DNA from: an uncultured Bacteroidota bacterium
Lineage (GTDB): Bacteria; Bacteroidota; Bacteroidia; Flavobacteriales; Flavobacteriaceae
Length of the DNA: 64,000 bases
NCBI GenBank assembly: GCA_913062555.1
Contig: CAJXVU010000001.1
Coordinates: 1 to 64,000, forward strand
Reading direction: 5' to 3'
The notes beneath the pieces were generated by a model. The model was not told the DNA's origin, did not search any database, and worked only from the letters and a program-made list of their open reading frames with translations. How positions within the stretch are numbered: position 1 is the first letter of the stretch; each line of letters starts with the position of its first letter. The position numbers and the translations under genes were made by a program. This document shows positions 8,415 to 18,493 of the stretch, in pieces.

Positions 8415-9794
8415 ATGAAAATAACACTAAAAAAAATCGTTCGAGAAGACAATTTCTTATCATTAGCAGGTAATCTGGTGATAGCAGTCCTTGGCATTTC
8501 TGGATTTGCTTTACTCGTAAGAAGCCTCAGTCCAGACGATTTTGCGCAATGGGTTATATTTATTTCTGGAGGATCTTTAATAGAAATGTTACGCTTTGGC
8601 ATTACTAATAATGCATTAATTAGATTTTTATCAGGCGCCTCTAAAGATCAGAGTGTGAAGCTAATAGGATCCAATGTGCTTATTAGTTTATCGGCAACAA
8701 TTGTTATTGCAATAGTTATGATTGTAATTAATCTCGTTTTTCACGAAACTATAAGTAACTCTGTTTATAATCTATTTTTTACTTGGTATCCAGTTTTAGT
8801 ATTTATAAATCTTCCTTGGAGTAATGCCCTTATTGTATTACAAGCAAAAATGAAATATGGAAAAATCCTTTTAATCAAATCAATTAATAGTGGAATTTTA
8901 TTTTTAGTTCTAGTTGCAAACATAATTTGGTTTAACCTATCCGTTTTAGAGTTGGTTTGGGTATTGCTCATAGTAAATCTAATAACCTCTTCAGTTTGTA
9001 TCTATAAAAATTGGGACGGTTTGAAATATATTAGAAAAGCCAGTAAACCAACCAATAAAATTCTTTTAAATTTTGGTAAGTATAGCACGTTTACACTTAT
9101 AGGAACCAACTTATTAAGAAATGCAGATATCCTAATTATAAGCATAAGTCCATTAGGGAATGCTGCTGTTGCACTTTTTAGTATCCCTTTAAAATTAACC
9201 GAATTACAGCAAATTCCACTTAGAAGTTTTACTGCTACGGCCTTTCCAAAAATGTCAAAAGCGAGTTTAGACGGAAAAGTTAAAGAAGTTGAAAATTTGT
9301 TTTACACCTATTCTGGCGCGTTGACCTATTTATTCTTTTTCATTTCCATTGTCACATTCATATTTGCTGAAGAATTTTTAATTCTTATTTCTGGTTATCA
9401 ATACTTAAATCCAGATACTACAGATTTTAATATTGTGGCACTAGTAAGAATACTTTCTGTTTATGGCTTATTACTACCTATTGACCGAATGACTGGAATA
9501 GGCTTGGATAGTATTAATAAGCCAAATATTAACGCAATAAAAGTGACAATAATGTTAGCTACTAATATTATAGGTGATTTAATAGCAGTTTTCGTTTTTG
9601 AATCACTAGAATTAGTCGCAGTGTCAACACTTCTTTTTACAGCTGTAGGAATAGGTTTAGGCGTACACTTTCTGAATAAGGAATTCCGTATTTCTACTTT
9701 CCAAATATTTAATAGTGGTAATACGTTTTACAAAACTTTATGGAATCAATCTTCTGAACTTACTGATGAATTTAAATTATTTAAAAAACAATAA
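8415..9794 (+). CDS. wzx: Polysaccharide flippase (Wzx-type, MATE/MOP superfamily)
   Basis: A 459-residue polytopic membrane protein with about 12-14 hydrophobic segments, and an early region (GNLVIAVLGISGFALLVRSL) like those of oligosaccharide flippases. It would move undecaprenyl-linked repeat units across the inner membrane. The stop shares one base with the start of the polymerase gene (TAATG), so they are coupled. Sequence alone does not show which glycan it moves; the role is inferred from the neighbours. Confidence 0.8.
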   Translation: MKITLKKIVREDNFLSLAGNLVIAVLGISGFALLVRSLSPDDFAQWVIFISGGSLIEMLRFGITNNALIRFLSGASKDQSVKLIGSNVLISLSATIVIAIVMIVINLVFHETISNSVYNLFFTWYPVLVFINLPWSNALIVLQAKMKYGKILLIKSINSGILFLVLVANIIWFNLSVLELVWVLLIVNLITSSVCIYKNWDGLKYIRKASKPTNKILLNFGKYSTFTLIGTNLLRNADILIISISPLGNAAVALFSIPLKLTELQQIPLRSFTATAFPKMSKASLDGKVKEVENLFYTYSGALTYLFFFISIVTFIFAEEFLILISGYQYLNPDTTDFNIVALVRILSVYGLLLPIDRMTGIGLDSINKPNINAIKVTIMLATNIIGDLIAVFVFESLELVAVSTLLFTAVGIGLGVHFLNKEFRISTFQIFNSGNTFYKTLWNQSSELTDEFKLFKKQ

Positions 9795-11278
9795 TGAATT
9801 CAATAGAAAAACATATAAACCCTTTTGAGTCCAATTCAGGTTCTTCCCGATTGGCCAATCTAAATATTCTTATTCCAGTAATTGCCTTTGCATTACTAAT
9901 GACATTAATTATTGTTAAAACTGAAATATTGGGTTTAACATTATGCTTGAGTTTATTTTTGATTATAACGCTTCTCTATGTAATATTTCAAAACCCAAAA
10001 TTTGGTATTTTTGTTTTAATCATATCGGCCTTCGTTGTTACTGGTGCTGGAAGATATGTTTCAGCTCCTTGGGGTTTAACTATTGACGCCTTATTGGTTT
10101 TAATTTATATCGCATTATTTTTTAAAGCATTTGCTCAAAAAATACTTTGGAATAAAGCTAAGTCGAGTTTAACATTGATTGTAACCATATGGATGGGTTA
10201 CATTTTTCTTCAAATAGGAAATCCAGAAGCTCAAAATATAGAAGCATGGTTCTACGCTATGCGTGGCGTAGCACTATATCAATGGCTTGTAATCCCTCTA
10301 TTATTTATACTGTTTAATAAATCTAAAGATTTAAATACTTTTTTTATTATCTGGGGAATATTATCTGTTCTGGGCACTCTTAAAGGGTTTCAACAATTCC
10401 ATTTTGGAGTAGATCCTTTCGAGCAACGATGGTTAAATCAAGGAGGTGCTGAAACACATATTCTCTTTGGCAAGTTAAGAGTTTTTTCTTTTTATTCTGA
10501 TGCAGGCCAATTTGGTGCTTCACAAGGACAAGCTGGACTTGTATTTGGCATTTTAGCTTTATTCAAAAAAGGCAATTTAAAACTGAAAACCTTTTTTGCT
10601 TTTGTTGCGTTAGCAGGCTTTTTTGGAATGCTAATATCTGGTACACGAGGTGCCATAGCGGTTCCAGCTATAGGTGGAATAATATTCTTAATTCTTAAGA
10701 AAAATGTAAAAGTTCTCATATTAGGAGCTGTTTTTGGTATTGCTGTTTATGTGTTTTTTGCACATACATTTATTGGTCAAGGAAATGCAGAAATAAGACG
10801 TATGAGAACCGCCTTCGATCCAAACGACGCCTCATTACAAATAAGATTAGCAAATCAGAATAAATTGAAAGGTTATCTCGCTTCCCGTCCTTTTGGCGGT
10901 GGTGTTGGTGCAACTGGAAATTGGGGGAAACGATTTACACCTCATACCTTTTTAGCAAATACCGCTACAGACAGTTGGTATGTGATGATTTGGGCAGATA
11001 CTGGATTAGTTGGACTTATCTATTACCTCTTTATGATCTTCTTTATTCTAATTACTGGAGCATATAATGTGATGTATAAGATAAAAGATGATTGGCTCAA
11101 AGTACAAATTTCAGCATTAGTATGTGGAATGGCAGGTATTATGATGGCGTCATACGGAAATGGTGTTTTTGGACAATTGCCTACAGGTATTCTATTGTAT
11201 GTCAGCATGGTTTTTATGTTCATTTCTCCTCAAATAGATAAAATGAAACAAGGCTCAAAACAAATTATAACCCAATAA
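9794..11278 (+). CDS. wzy: O-antigen polymerase/ligase family protein (Wzy-type)
   Basis: A 494-residue multi-pass membrane protein with a large periplasmic loop and a central hydrophobic region containing GASQGQAGLVFGILALF and ISGTRGAIAVPAIGG, as in the Wzy_C/O-antigen ligase family. It would polymerise repeat units on the periplasmic side. The start overlaps the flippase stop. Within a locus holding a flippase and a Wzc-like protein, polymerase is a better guess than ligase. Confidence 0.78.
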   Translation: MNSIEKHINPFESNSGSSRLANLNILIPVIAFALLMTLIIVKTEILGLTLCLSLFLIITLLYVIFQNPKFGIFVLIISAFVVTGAGRYVSAPWGLTIDALLVLIYIALFFKAFAQKILWNKAKSSLTLIVTIWMGYIFLQIGNPEAQNIEAWFYAMRGVALYQWLVIPLLFILFNKSKDLNTFFIIWGILSVLGTLKGFQQFHFGVDPFEQRWLNQGGAETHILFGKLRVFSFYSDAGQFGASQGQAGLVFGILALFKKGNLKLKTFFAFVALAGFFGMLISGTRGAIAVPAIGGIIFLILKKNVKVLILGAVFGIAVYVFFAHTFIGQGNAEIRRMRTAFDPNDASLQIRLANQNKLKGYLASRPFGGGVGATGNWGKRFTPHTFLANTATDSWYVMIWADTGLVGLIYYLFMIFFILITGAYNVMYKIKDDWLKVQISALVCGMAGIMMASYGNGVFGQLPTGILLYVSMVFMFISPQIDKMKQGSKQIITQ

Positions 11279-11288
11279 ATCAATTATT

Positions 11289-12275
11289 ATGAACTATAGA
11301 AGTATAAATGACCTAAATAATATTATTCTTAAAAAGCTTCACTTAATTCCACGAGATATTGATCTTATCGTTGGAGTTCCTAGAAGTGGAATGTTACCTG
11401 CTAATTTGTTGGCATTGTACCTAAATTTACCATATACAGATATTCATTCTTTTATAAAAGGGTTTATCTATAAATCTGGTGCAAGAAAACAGTTTTTTGA
11501 TTCATCGAATTACAAAAAGATTTTAGTTGTTGACGATAGTATTGCCTCGGGATCAGCTATTGAAGAGTGCAAGAATGACTTAGCACATTTAGAATCCACC
11601 TTCACAATTGAATACTGCGTAATATACTTTACACCAGAAAAAGGAAATCTAGCAGATTATGCACTTGAAGCTGTTGCAACACCCAGGTATTTTCAATGGA
11701 ATATTTTTAGTCATACTACCCTAGAGAAAGCTTGTTTTGATATTGATGGTGTGCTTTGCAAAGACCCCTCGGAAGATGAAAATGACGATGGTCCTAAATA
11801 CAAGTCTTTTTTACTAAATACACCACCACTTTATATTCCCGGTAGTAATATAGGAACTATAGTTACCTCAAGACTTGAAAAATACCGCAATGAAACAGAA
11901 ACTTGGCTACAGGCTAATCAGGTTAAATACGACAAACTTGTTATGCTCGATTTACCAGATATGAAGGCAAGGCAAAAAGCGAATAATCATGCTAGGCATA
12001 AAGCAAAAGAATACCAATCTAAGAATTATCATTTGTTTGTAGAGAGTGATTTAGGTCAAGCTATTGAAATTAATAAACTAACAAAGAAACCTGTGTTCTG
12101 TACGGAGAATTTTGAAATGATTTATGATCATGAATCGCTTGTATACAATCTGAAAAGCGGAAAGCATTTTCCTTTTTTACGTCGATATGCTCTAAAAATA
12201 AGAAATGCAATTAGAATGGGGAAAACTCAATTACAAAAAGCAATAATTAACGAGGTTCCAACCGGTACTAATTAG
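11289..12275 (+). CDS. Phosphoribosyltransferase-HAD phosphatase fusion
   Basis: The N-terminal half (about 1-135) is a type I phosphoribosyltransferase: GVPRSGM (29-35) as the pyrophosphate loop and ILVVDDSIASGSA (78-90) as the PRPP-binding motif. The C-terminal half is a HAD phosphatase: Asp151 and Asp153 in CFDIDGVL, a TSR motif, a Lys-rich segment and a late FVESDLGQA motif. Both active sites look intact at 328 residues. In a glycan locus a PRPP-using transferase with a phosphatase suggests 5-phosphoribosyl transfer followed by dephosphorylation, that is, ribofuranose incorporation. This is inferred; a salvage or nucleotide-sugar role is possible. It starts 10 bases after the polymerase gene. 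Confidence 0.8.
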   Translation: MNYRSINDLNNIILKKLHLIPRDIDLIVGVPRSGMLPANLLALYLNLPYTDIHSFIKGFIYKSGARKQFFDSSNYKKILVVDDSIASGSAIEECKNDLAHLESTFTIEYCVIYFTPEKGNLADYALEAVATPRYFQWNIFSHTTLEKACFDIDGVLCKDPSEDENDDGPKYKSFLLNTPPLYIPGSNIGTIVTSRLEKYRNETETWLQANQVKYDKLVMLDLPDMKARQKANNHARHKAKEYQSKNYHLFVESDLGQAIEINKLTKKPVFCTENFEMIYDHESLVYNLKSGKHFPFLRRYALKIRNAIRMGKTQLQKAIINEVPTGTN

Positions 12276-12327
12276 AACTGATCGAATTGAAAACGTCGTA
12301 AATAAAAAAATTATAAAACCAACTTTT

Positions 12328-13530
12328 ATGCAAGCAATAGACTCTATAATAAAAGGATTCGAATATATAATATTTGGCTATATCGCAATGGCAAATTTAT
12401 ACATATTAGTTTTTGCTATTGCTGGACATTTCTACAAAAAACGAAGAAACTCCATCAGCAAAATTCAAAATAGAATCGCAGTACTTATTCCAGCATATAT
12501 GGAAGATGCCGTCATTGTTGAAGTGGCAAAATCAGCCCTAGAGCAAAATTATCCTTTAGATAAATATGATGTGGTAGTCATTGCCGATTCACTAAACAAA
12601 CAAACAATAACCTCACTTAAAACCCTCCCTATTATATTCATTGAGGTGTTATTTGAAAAAAGCACCAAATCCAAAGCTCTTAATTATGCAATGGCCAGCT
12701 TAAATAAGTCCTATGATAATGCTCTAGTATTAGATGCTGATAACATTATGGCTCCAGACTTTTTAATAAAAATGAATGATGCTTTTCAAAACGGGTACCA
12801 AATAGTACAAGGACATAGAAAAGCAAAAAACTTAAATACCTCATACGCAATTTTAGATGCTGCTAGCGAGGAAATAAATAATCATATTTTCAGAAAAGGT
12901 CACAGAGTTTTAGGATTCTCATCAGGTTTAATAGGATCAGGAATGGGATTTAACTACAATCTATTTAAATCAATGATGGCATCCATAAACGCTATTGGTG
13001 GTTTTGACAAGGAGCTAGAATTTAAATTCGCCAAAAACAAAATTGAAATAGAATATTTGCAAGAGGCTGTTGTTTTAGATGAAAAAATTCAAAAACCTAT
13101 CGATTTTTCTAACCAGCGCAGACGATGGTTATCTACACAGTTTGTTTATTTAAAAAAATATTTCACAACAGGCTGTAAAGAACTTTTTTTCAAAGGCAAT
13201 ATTAATTTCTTTGATAAAGTATGGCAAATGATAATTCCACCACGAATTCTTCTTTTAGGCATTACGATTATAACTGCTTTCATTTATTGTTTCATAGTTT
13301 TTGTTTTAAATGCTAACCCCAATTTATCTGTCTATTTGTGGCTTGTCAACCTTATGGTCACTTTAATGGCATTCTTGTTGGCTATTCCAAAATCATTTTA
13401 TAATGAGAAGACTTTAAAAGCAATGATTTCATTGCCGTCAGCATTTTTAAGAATGGCTCTTTTACTGTTTAAACTTAAAGGGGCAAACAAAAAATTTATT
13501 CACACCACACATGGTGCAATTGATAATTAA
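12328..13530 (+). CDS. Family 2 glycosyltransferase, membrane-bound
   Basis: A processive-type GT2 of 400 residues. It has an N-terminal membrane helix, a GT-A domain with AVLIPAYMEDAVI, a VIADS segment, a DADN motif and QRRRW, then two or three C-terminal membrane segments. This is the layout of NodC/hyaluronan-synthase-like enzymes and of many inner-membrane glycan glycosyltransferases. Donor and acceptor cannot be read from the sequence. A 52-base gap precedes it and 3 bases separate it from the next GT. Confidence 0.85.
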   Translation: MQAIDSIIKGFEYIIFGYIAMANLYILVFAIAGHFYKKRRNSISKIQNRIAVLIPAYMEDAVIVEVAKSALEQNYPLDKYDVVVIADSLNKQTITSLKTLPIIFIEVLFEKSTKSKALNYAMASLNKSYDNALVLDADNIMAPDFLIKMNDAFQNGYQIVQGHRKAKNLNTSYAILDAASEEINNHIFRKGHRVLGFSSGLIGSGMGFNYNLFKSMMASINAIGGFDKELEFKFAKNKIEIEYLQEAVVLDEKIQKPIDFSNQRRRWLSTQFVYLKKYFTTGCKELFFKGNINFFDKVWQMIIPPRILLLGITIITAFIYCFIVFVLNANPNLSVYLWLVNLMVTLMAFLLAIPKSFYNEKTLKAMISLPSAFLRMALLLFKLKGANKKFIHTTHGAIDN

Positions 13531-13533
13531 AAA

Positions 13534-14691
13534 ATGATGAGAATAGGAATAGAAGCACAACGGTTATTGCGTCCACATAAACATGGTATGGATAGAGTTG
13601 CACTTGAACTAATTAAAAACCTTCAGGTTATAGATAAAGAAAATGACTATTTCATTTTTGTAAAACCGGACCAAGACACCCCCGAAATTGCAAGTACTGC
13701 AAATTTTGAAATTGTAGAAATACCTGGCGGTCCCTATCCATGGTGGGAGCAGTATAAATTGCCTAGAATAGCAAAAGCGTACAACTGTGATATACTCCAT
13801 TGCACCAGTAATACAGCTCCTTATTCTAAAAACATTCCGTTGATTACAACGCTTCATGATATTATTTATATGGAAGGAAGTTTAATAAAGTTATTAACGA
13901 CAAGAGCCTCTTTGTATCAAAAATTAGGAAATCTGTATAGAAGAATTATTGTTAGAAAGGTGGTAAAAAATAGTAGACGCCTTATTACCGTTTCAAATTT
14001 TGAAAAAGAGAACATCACTAATTTTTTTAATCTCAAAAATAAAGATATTAAAGCTATTCATAACGGCGTGAATCAAACGTTCACAGTGAAAATTGAGGCT
14101 AATCATTTGAAACAAGTCAAAACTAAATATAAATTACCTGAAGATTATATATTACATATCGCTAATAAAGATCCTCGAAAAAATACAAAAAAAGTACTAA
14201 TCGCATTTAATGAATTTTTAAAAACATCACCCGTTAAGTATAAACTTTTAATGCTTGGTTGTAAAGATCATTACTTAAAAATTCTATTAAACGAGATAGG
14301 AGCTATAGCTCTTTATAAACATATTATTTTAACTGGATATGTTTCAGATGAAGACTTATCTGTAATATACTATTTATCCCAACTTTTTTTATTTCCATCA
14401 CTGAGAGAGGGATTTGGTATTCCAATTATAGAAGCAATGGCATGCGGTGTTCCTGTTATTACATCTAATACATCTTCAATGCCAGAAGTTGCAGCAGATG
14501 CAGCACATATAATAGATCCAAAGAGTGTGGAAGACATTTGTAATGGTATGCTAAAAATCACATCAGATGCTAATTATAAAAAAGGACTAATTCAAAGAGG
14601 ATTAATACGAAGTAAACAGTTTTCATGGAACAGAATGGCATCCGAAGTCTTAGATATATATAAACAATTGTATAAAGAAATTAACACCTAA
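13534..14691 (+). CDS. Family 4 glycosyltransferase
   Basis: A 385-residue GT-B enzyme. The C-terminal nucleotide-sugar site is clear: FPSLREGFGIPIIEAMACG, the E-x7-E motif of retaining GT4 enzymes. The N-terminal half has an acceptor-binding Rossmann region (GIEAQRLLRPHKHGMDRV) like that of mannosyl- and other GT4 transferases. It is cytoplasmic or peripheral and has no membrane helix. It sits in a tight run of glycosyltransferase genes, 3-4 bases from each neighbour, so it should add one residue of the repeat unit. Confidence 0.88.
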   Translation: MMRIGIEAQRLLRPHKHGMDRVALELIKNLQVIDKENDYFIFVKPDQDTPEIASTANFEIVEIPGGPYPWWEQYKLPRIAKAYNCDILHCTSNTAPYSKNIPLITTLHDIIYMEGSLIKLLTTRASLYQKLGNLYRRIIVRKVVKNSRRLITVSNFEKENITNFFNLKNKDIKAIHNGVNQTFTVKIEANHLKQVKTKYKLPEDYILHIANKDPRKNTKKVLIAFNEFLKTSPVKYKLLMLGCKDHYLKILLNEIGAIALYKHIILTGYVSDEDLSVIYYLSQLFLFPSLREGFGIPIIEAMACGVPVITSNTSSMPEVAADAAHIIDPKSVEDICNGMLKITSDANYKKGLIQRGLIRSKQFSWNRMASEVLDIYKQLYKEINT

Positions 14692-14694
14692 ATT

Positions 14695-15909
14695 ATGATA
14701 AAAGGAAAAGATATAGTCATTATTGGCATTCAGCCATGGGATATTGAAATAGGTAGTAATTGCAAAAATATTGCCCTTGAATTTTCGAAAGAAAATCGCG
14801 TTCTATATGTAAACCCCCCTATGGATAGAATAACCCGAATACAACAAAAAAAAGATATCAGAATCCAAAAGCGAATTCGAATAGCAAAAGGTCAATGTAC
14901 AGATATTGAAAAAATAAGTGATAATCTTTGGAATGTATACCCAAAAAAAACTATTGAATCTATAAATTGGATTGGCTCTCATATTATTTTTAAAATACTA
15001 AATAAGCGCAATGCTAAATTATTGTCAAGTGATGTCAAATCTGCTATTACGCGTTTAGGGTTTACAGATTTCATATTATTTAATGACAGTTCGATGTTTC
15101 TAGGTCTTCATTTAAAAGAATTGCTTCAACCTAAAGTCTATGTATATTATATGAGAGATTATCTTGTAAAAGTACCATATTGGCAAAAACATGGGGAGAG
15201 AATAGAACCACAAGTTATTAAAAAAGCAGATGTACTTACAACGAACTCCGCTTTTTTTGCAGAAACTGGTTTACAGTATAATTCTAATAGTTTTATGGTT
15301 GGGCAAGGTTGTGATATTTCTCACTTTAGTGATGAAGATAATGTTATAAAAATCCCTAGAGAATTAAAAGAAATACCATCTCCTATTATTGGCTATGTAG
15401 GGTCTTTAACAACACTGCGTCTTAATATTAAGCTACTTAAACAAATCGCAAATCAAAGAAAAAACTGGAGTATTGTTTTAGTTGGGCCCGAAGATGAGGA
15501 TTTCAAAAAATCAAATTTACACAAGTTGTCAAATGTCTATTTTCTTGGCAGAAAAGAAGAATCAGAACTACCAAATTACGTAAAAGGGTTTGATGTGGCG
15601 ATGAACCCGCAGCTAATCAACAATTTAACTATTGGGAATTATCCAAGAAAAATAGATGAATACTTAGCTATGGGTAAGCCTATAATTGCAACAAAAACAA
15701 AAGCAATGGAGATGTTTAAAGATTGTGTCTACCTAGGTACTACAGAGGAAGAGTATATCCATTTAATCGAAAAATCATTAGCTGAAAATTCCGAAAAATT
15801 AACAAAAAAAAGAATCGATGTTGCCAAAAGCCATACTTGGACAAACAATGTTGGCGCCATTTATAATGCCATATTAACAGCCACTAAACACAAAATATTA
15901 TGGGATTAA
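14695..15909 (+). CDS. GT-B glycosyltransferase (TuaH-like)
   Basis: This 404-residue protein begins with VIIGIQPWDIEIGSNCKNIA and VLYVNPPMDR, features of TuaH-like or family 1/4 enzymes that use UDP-sugars. The C-terminal half has GYVGSL, VGPEDEDF and a late LAMGKPIIATKT segment resembling the GT4 donor site. The usual E-x7-E is less clear here (DEYLAMGKP). It overlaps the acyltransferase gene by 10 bases. It probably adds another sugar of the repeat unit; specificity is unknown. Confidence 0.78.
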   Translation: MIKGKDIVIIGIQPWDIEIGSNCKNIALEFSKENRVLYVNPPMDRITRIQQKKDIRIQKRIRIAKGQCTDIEKISDNLWNVYPKKTIESINWIGSHIIFKILNKRNAKLLSSDVKSAITRLGFTDFILFNDSSMFLGLHLKELLQPKVYVYYMRDYLVKVPYWQKHGERIEPQVIKKADVLTTNSAFFAETGLQYNSNSFMVGQGCDISHFSDEDNVIKIPRELKEIPSPIIGYVGSLTTLRLNIKLLKQIANQRKNWSIVLVGPEDEDFKKSNLHKLSNVYFLGRKEESELPNYVKGFDVAMNPQLINNLTIGNYPRKIDEYLAMGKPIIATKTKAMEMFKDCVYLGTTEEEYIHLIEKSLAENSEKLTKKRIDVAKSHTWTNNVGAIYNAILTATKHKILWD

Positions 15910-16520
15910 AAGAAAAAATAAAATCGAATGATACACTAAAAAATCTTGTGCATTGGTCAATTCTTATTCCAAACCAAACAAGACCAAGGTTATGGATAAA
16001 ATGGTTTGTAAATCCATTTTATCATAAAAAAGGAAAAGGAGCTTGCATCAGAAAAAGAACACGTATGGATGTAGTTCCTTGGAATAAGTTTGAACTAGGT
16101 GATCATTCAACTATCGAAGATTTTTCGGCTATTAATAATGGTGTTGGTTCTGTAATTATTGGCGATCGCACTAAAATTGGTTTAAGTAATACAATTATTG
16201 GACCAGTAACTATAGGAAATGATATACGCCTTGCACAAAATATAACACTTTCAGGTTTAAATCATACTTATGAAGATGTAAGTCGACCTATTCATGAACA
16301 AGGTGTTTCTACAGCTCCAATTGTTATTGAGGATGAAACCTGGATTGGAGCAAATGTGGTGATTTTGGCAGGAGTAACTATTGGTAAGCATTCTATTGTG
16401 GCAGCAGGAAGTATCGTTACAAAAAATATACCGCCATATTCGGTTGCTGTAGGTAATCCAGCCAGAATAATAAAACAATACAATTTCGAAACCAGCACTT
16501 GGAAAAATACTAAAATTTAA
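15900..16520 (+). CDS. Hexapeptide-repeat acyltransferase
   Basis: A left-handed beta-helix acyltransferase of the CatB/LacA/WcaF type (206 residues). Imperfect hexapeptides run through the middle (VIIGDRTKIG, GPVTIGNDI, TWIGANVVILAGVTIGKHS), with the acceptor His in the GLNHTYED loop and the usual exit AVGNPARII. It probably O-acetylates a sugar of the glycan with acetyl-CoA. It overlaps the previous gene by 10 bases and is 4 bases from the next. Confidence 0.87.
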   Translation: MGLKEKIKSNDTLKNLVHWSILIPNQTRPRLWIKWFVNPFYHKKGKGACIRKRTRMDVVPWNKFELGDHSTIEDFSAINNGVGSVIIGDRTKIGLSNTIIGPVTIGNDIRLAQNITLSGLNHTYEDVSRPIHEQGVSTAPIVIEDETWIGANVVILAGVTIGKHSIVAAGSIVTKNIPPYSVAVGNPARIIKQYNFETSTWKNTKI

Positions 16521-16524
16521 TCTT

Positions 16525-17715
16525 ATGGAAATATTAAAACTACTTTTTTGGACATTATTATTTATAATTATCTACACCTATGTTGGCTATGGTATTTTAC
16601 TATACCTAATTATAAAGATTAGAAGATTTTTAAAAATTGGTAAAAGAGCAGAGATAGATCATTCTTACGAACCAGAGGTAACCTTATTTATTGCAGCCTA
16701 CAACGAAAAAGATTATGTGGCAGCAAAAATGAGAAATTCTTTAGAACTTGAGTACCCTAAAGAAAAATTAAATATTGTTTGGATTACAGATGGTTCAAAT
16801 GATGGGACTCCAGAAATATTAAAAGGATATCCAAATACAGTTGTACATCACTTGTGTGCTAGAAATGGAAAAATTGGAGCAATGAATAGAGGAATGGAGT
16901 TTGTAAAAACACCAATTGTAGTTTTTAGCGACGCAAATACAATGCTAGGGAAAGAATCCATAAGACGTATTGTTAACCTATTTGGAAATGAAACGGTAGG
17001 GTGTGTTTCTGGTGAAAAACGTATTGTTAATAAAGAAAGTGATGCTGCATCTGGAGCTGGAGAAGGATTGTATTGGAAATACGAGTCTGCCTTAAAAAAA
17101 TGGGATGCAGAACTATACTCTGTAGTTGGAGCAGCAGGTGAATTGTTTGCTATTAGAACAAAATTATATCGTCATGTTGAGAAAGATACGCTGCTTGATG
17201 ATTTTGTTATTTCATTACGGGTTGCACAAGAGGGATATACAATACAGTACGATCCTGAAGCATATGCTATTGAAACAGCTTCCACAAATGTAAAGGAAGA
17301 GTTGAAACGAAAAATAAGAATTTCTGCTGGCGGTATTCAATCCATAGTAAGGCTAAGGTCATTACTTAATATTTTTAAATATGGTACACTTTCATTTCAA
17401 TACATTTCACATCGAGTACTTCGCTGGACATTAACACCTCTTTGCTTGTTAGTATTAATTCCAATTTCATTTATTCTGGCTTATAACGAGGGGCTTTTTA
17501 ATGATGGCCTTTATTCTATTTTATTTTGGATGCAGGTTTTCTTTTATTGCGCAGCATTATTAGGCTGGTTCTTAGAAAATAGGTCTACAAGGATAAAGGT
17601 TTTATTTGTCCCTTATTATTTTTTCATCATGAACCTTTCTGTAATACTAGGTTTTATACGCTATATATCTGACAATCAATCTGTTAATTGGGAACGAGCC
17701 AAGCGAGCCACTTAA
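16525..17715 (+). CDS. Family 2 glycosyltransferase, membrane-bound
   Basis: A 396-residue GT2 with an N-terminal membrane helix, a GT-A domain (TLFIAAYNEKDYVA, ITDGSNDGT, FSDANTM) and a later LDDFVIS segment that stands where ED usually does. Two or three C-terminal membrane helices follow. The architecture resembles poly-sugar synthases and lipid-linked glycan transferases. It closes the glycosyltransferase run; a 112-base gap follows. Confidence 0.85.
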   Translation: MEILKLLFWTLLFIIIYTYVGYGILLYLIIKIRRFLKIGKRAEIDHSYEPEVTLFIAAYNEKDYVAAKMRNSLELEYPKEKLNIVWITDGSNDGTPEILKGYPNTVVHHLCARNGKIGAMNRGMEFVKTPIVVFSDANTMLGKESIRRIVNLFGNETVGCVSGEKRIVNKESDAASGAGEGLYWKYESALKKWDAELYSVVGAAGELFAIRTKLYRHVEKDTLLDDFVISLRVAQEGYTIQYDPEAYAIETASTNVKEELKRKIRISAGGIQSIVRLRSLLNIFKYGTLSFQYISHRVLRWTLTPLCLLVLIPISFILAYNEGLFNDGLYSILFWMQVFFYCAALLGWFLENRSTRIKVLFVPYYFFIMNLSVILGFIRYISDNQSVNWERAKRAT

Positions 17716-17827
17716 CTTATCACGACCCAACTCTTATTATAATATTACGTCAAATATTTAATGAGTAAAGAGGTGAAAACAGGAATTATTATCATATTCC
17801 ATAACTATCAATAAGAAACTTATAAAG

Positions 17828-18412
17828 ATGAATAGAAGAAAAGCTATCAGAGGAATATTAGGATTAACAGGAATAAGTTCTATATCTGTTCTCGTGGCCA
17901 AATACTTTACTTGGAATTCATCTCATAACTGTAAAAATTTTGAAGATTATTTTGACTTAATTGCTGAATTAGTTAATGTGATAATACCCTCCACACCATC
18001 ACCAAGAGATAGGCTAGCTAAGATTCAAGATTATATAATCAACTATATGGAAGTCTATTCTTCTGTCAAAGAGTATAATAATTTTTTAAACGGTCTAAAC
18101 AGCCTCCGTGAAACTTGCAAAAACACCTATGGAGTTTCTTTTAAAAACTGTTCGGAGGTGCAAAAAAAAGAACTATTTGAAAATTTTGATAACAAATGGT
18201 ATTCCAAAGGTCTATTATCAAAAATTAACAACAGAATACGAGGCCGTTCTTTTTTTGTATTATTGAAAACATTGACTATAGAGGGCTATTTTACCAAGCC
18301 TATAATTGGGATATCCCCTAGCCCATATCAAAATCCATCCAATATAGGGCACCCTTTTTCTGGATATTTTAGCAGCAATACATCAACATTGTTAGATGCT
18401 AATCTCAATTGA
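17828..18412 (+). CDS. Gluconate 2-dehydrogenase subunit 3-like protein, Tat signal
   Basis: A 194-residue protein with a twin-arginine-type leader (MNRRKAIRGILGLTG) and the start of the domain typical of gluconate 2-dehydrogenase subunit 3 (LIAELVNVIIPSTPSPRD). In Bacteroidota this subunit normally sits beside a GMC-family FAD oxidoreductase. None is present here. The C-terminal 40 residues look divergent. It is either an orphan subunit or a remnant with a glycan-linked role; the family assignment is moderately firm and the function is not. Confidence 0.6.
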   Translation: MNRRKAIRGILGLTGISSISVLVAKYFTWNSSHNCKNFEDYFDLIAELVNVIIPSTPSPRDRLAKIQDYIINYMEVYSSVKEYNNFLNGLNSLRETCKNTYGVSFKNCSEVQKKELFENFDNKWYSKGLLSKINNRIRGRSFFVLLKTLTIEGYFTKPIIGISPSPYQNPSNIGHPFSGYFSSNTSTLLDANLN

Positions 18413-18493
18413 TAAAAAAATCATTTGTAATGTCGAAAAAATCAGTTGGCCTTACGGTAATTAATGCCTTCTCCAATAAAGAAATTAACTATT

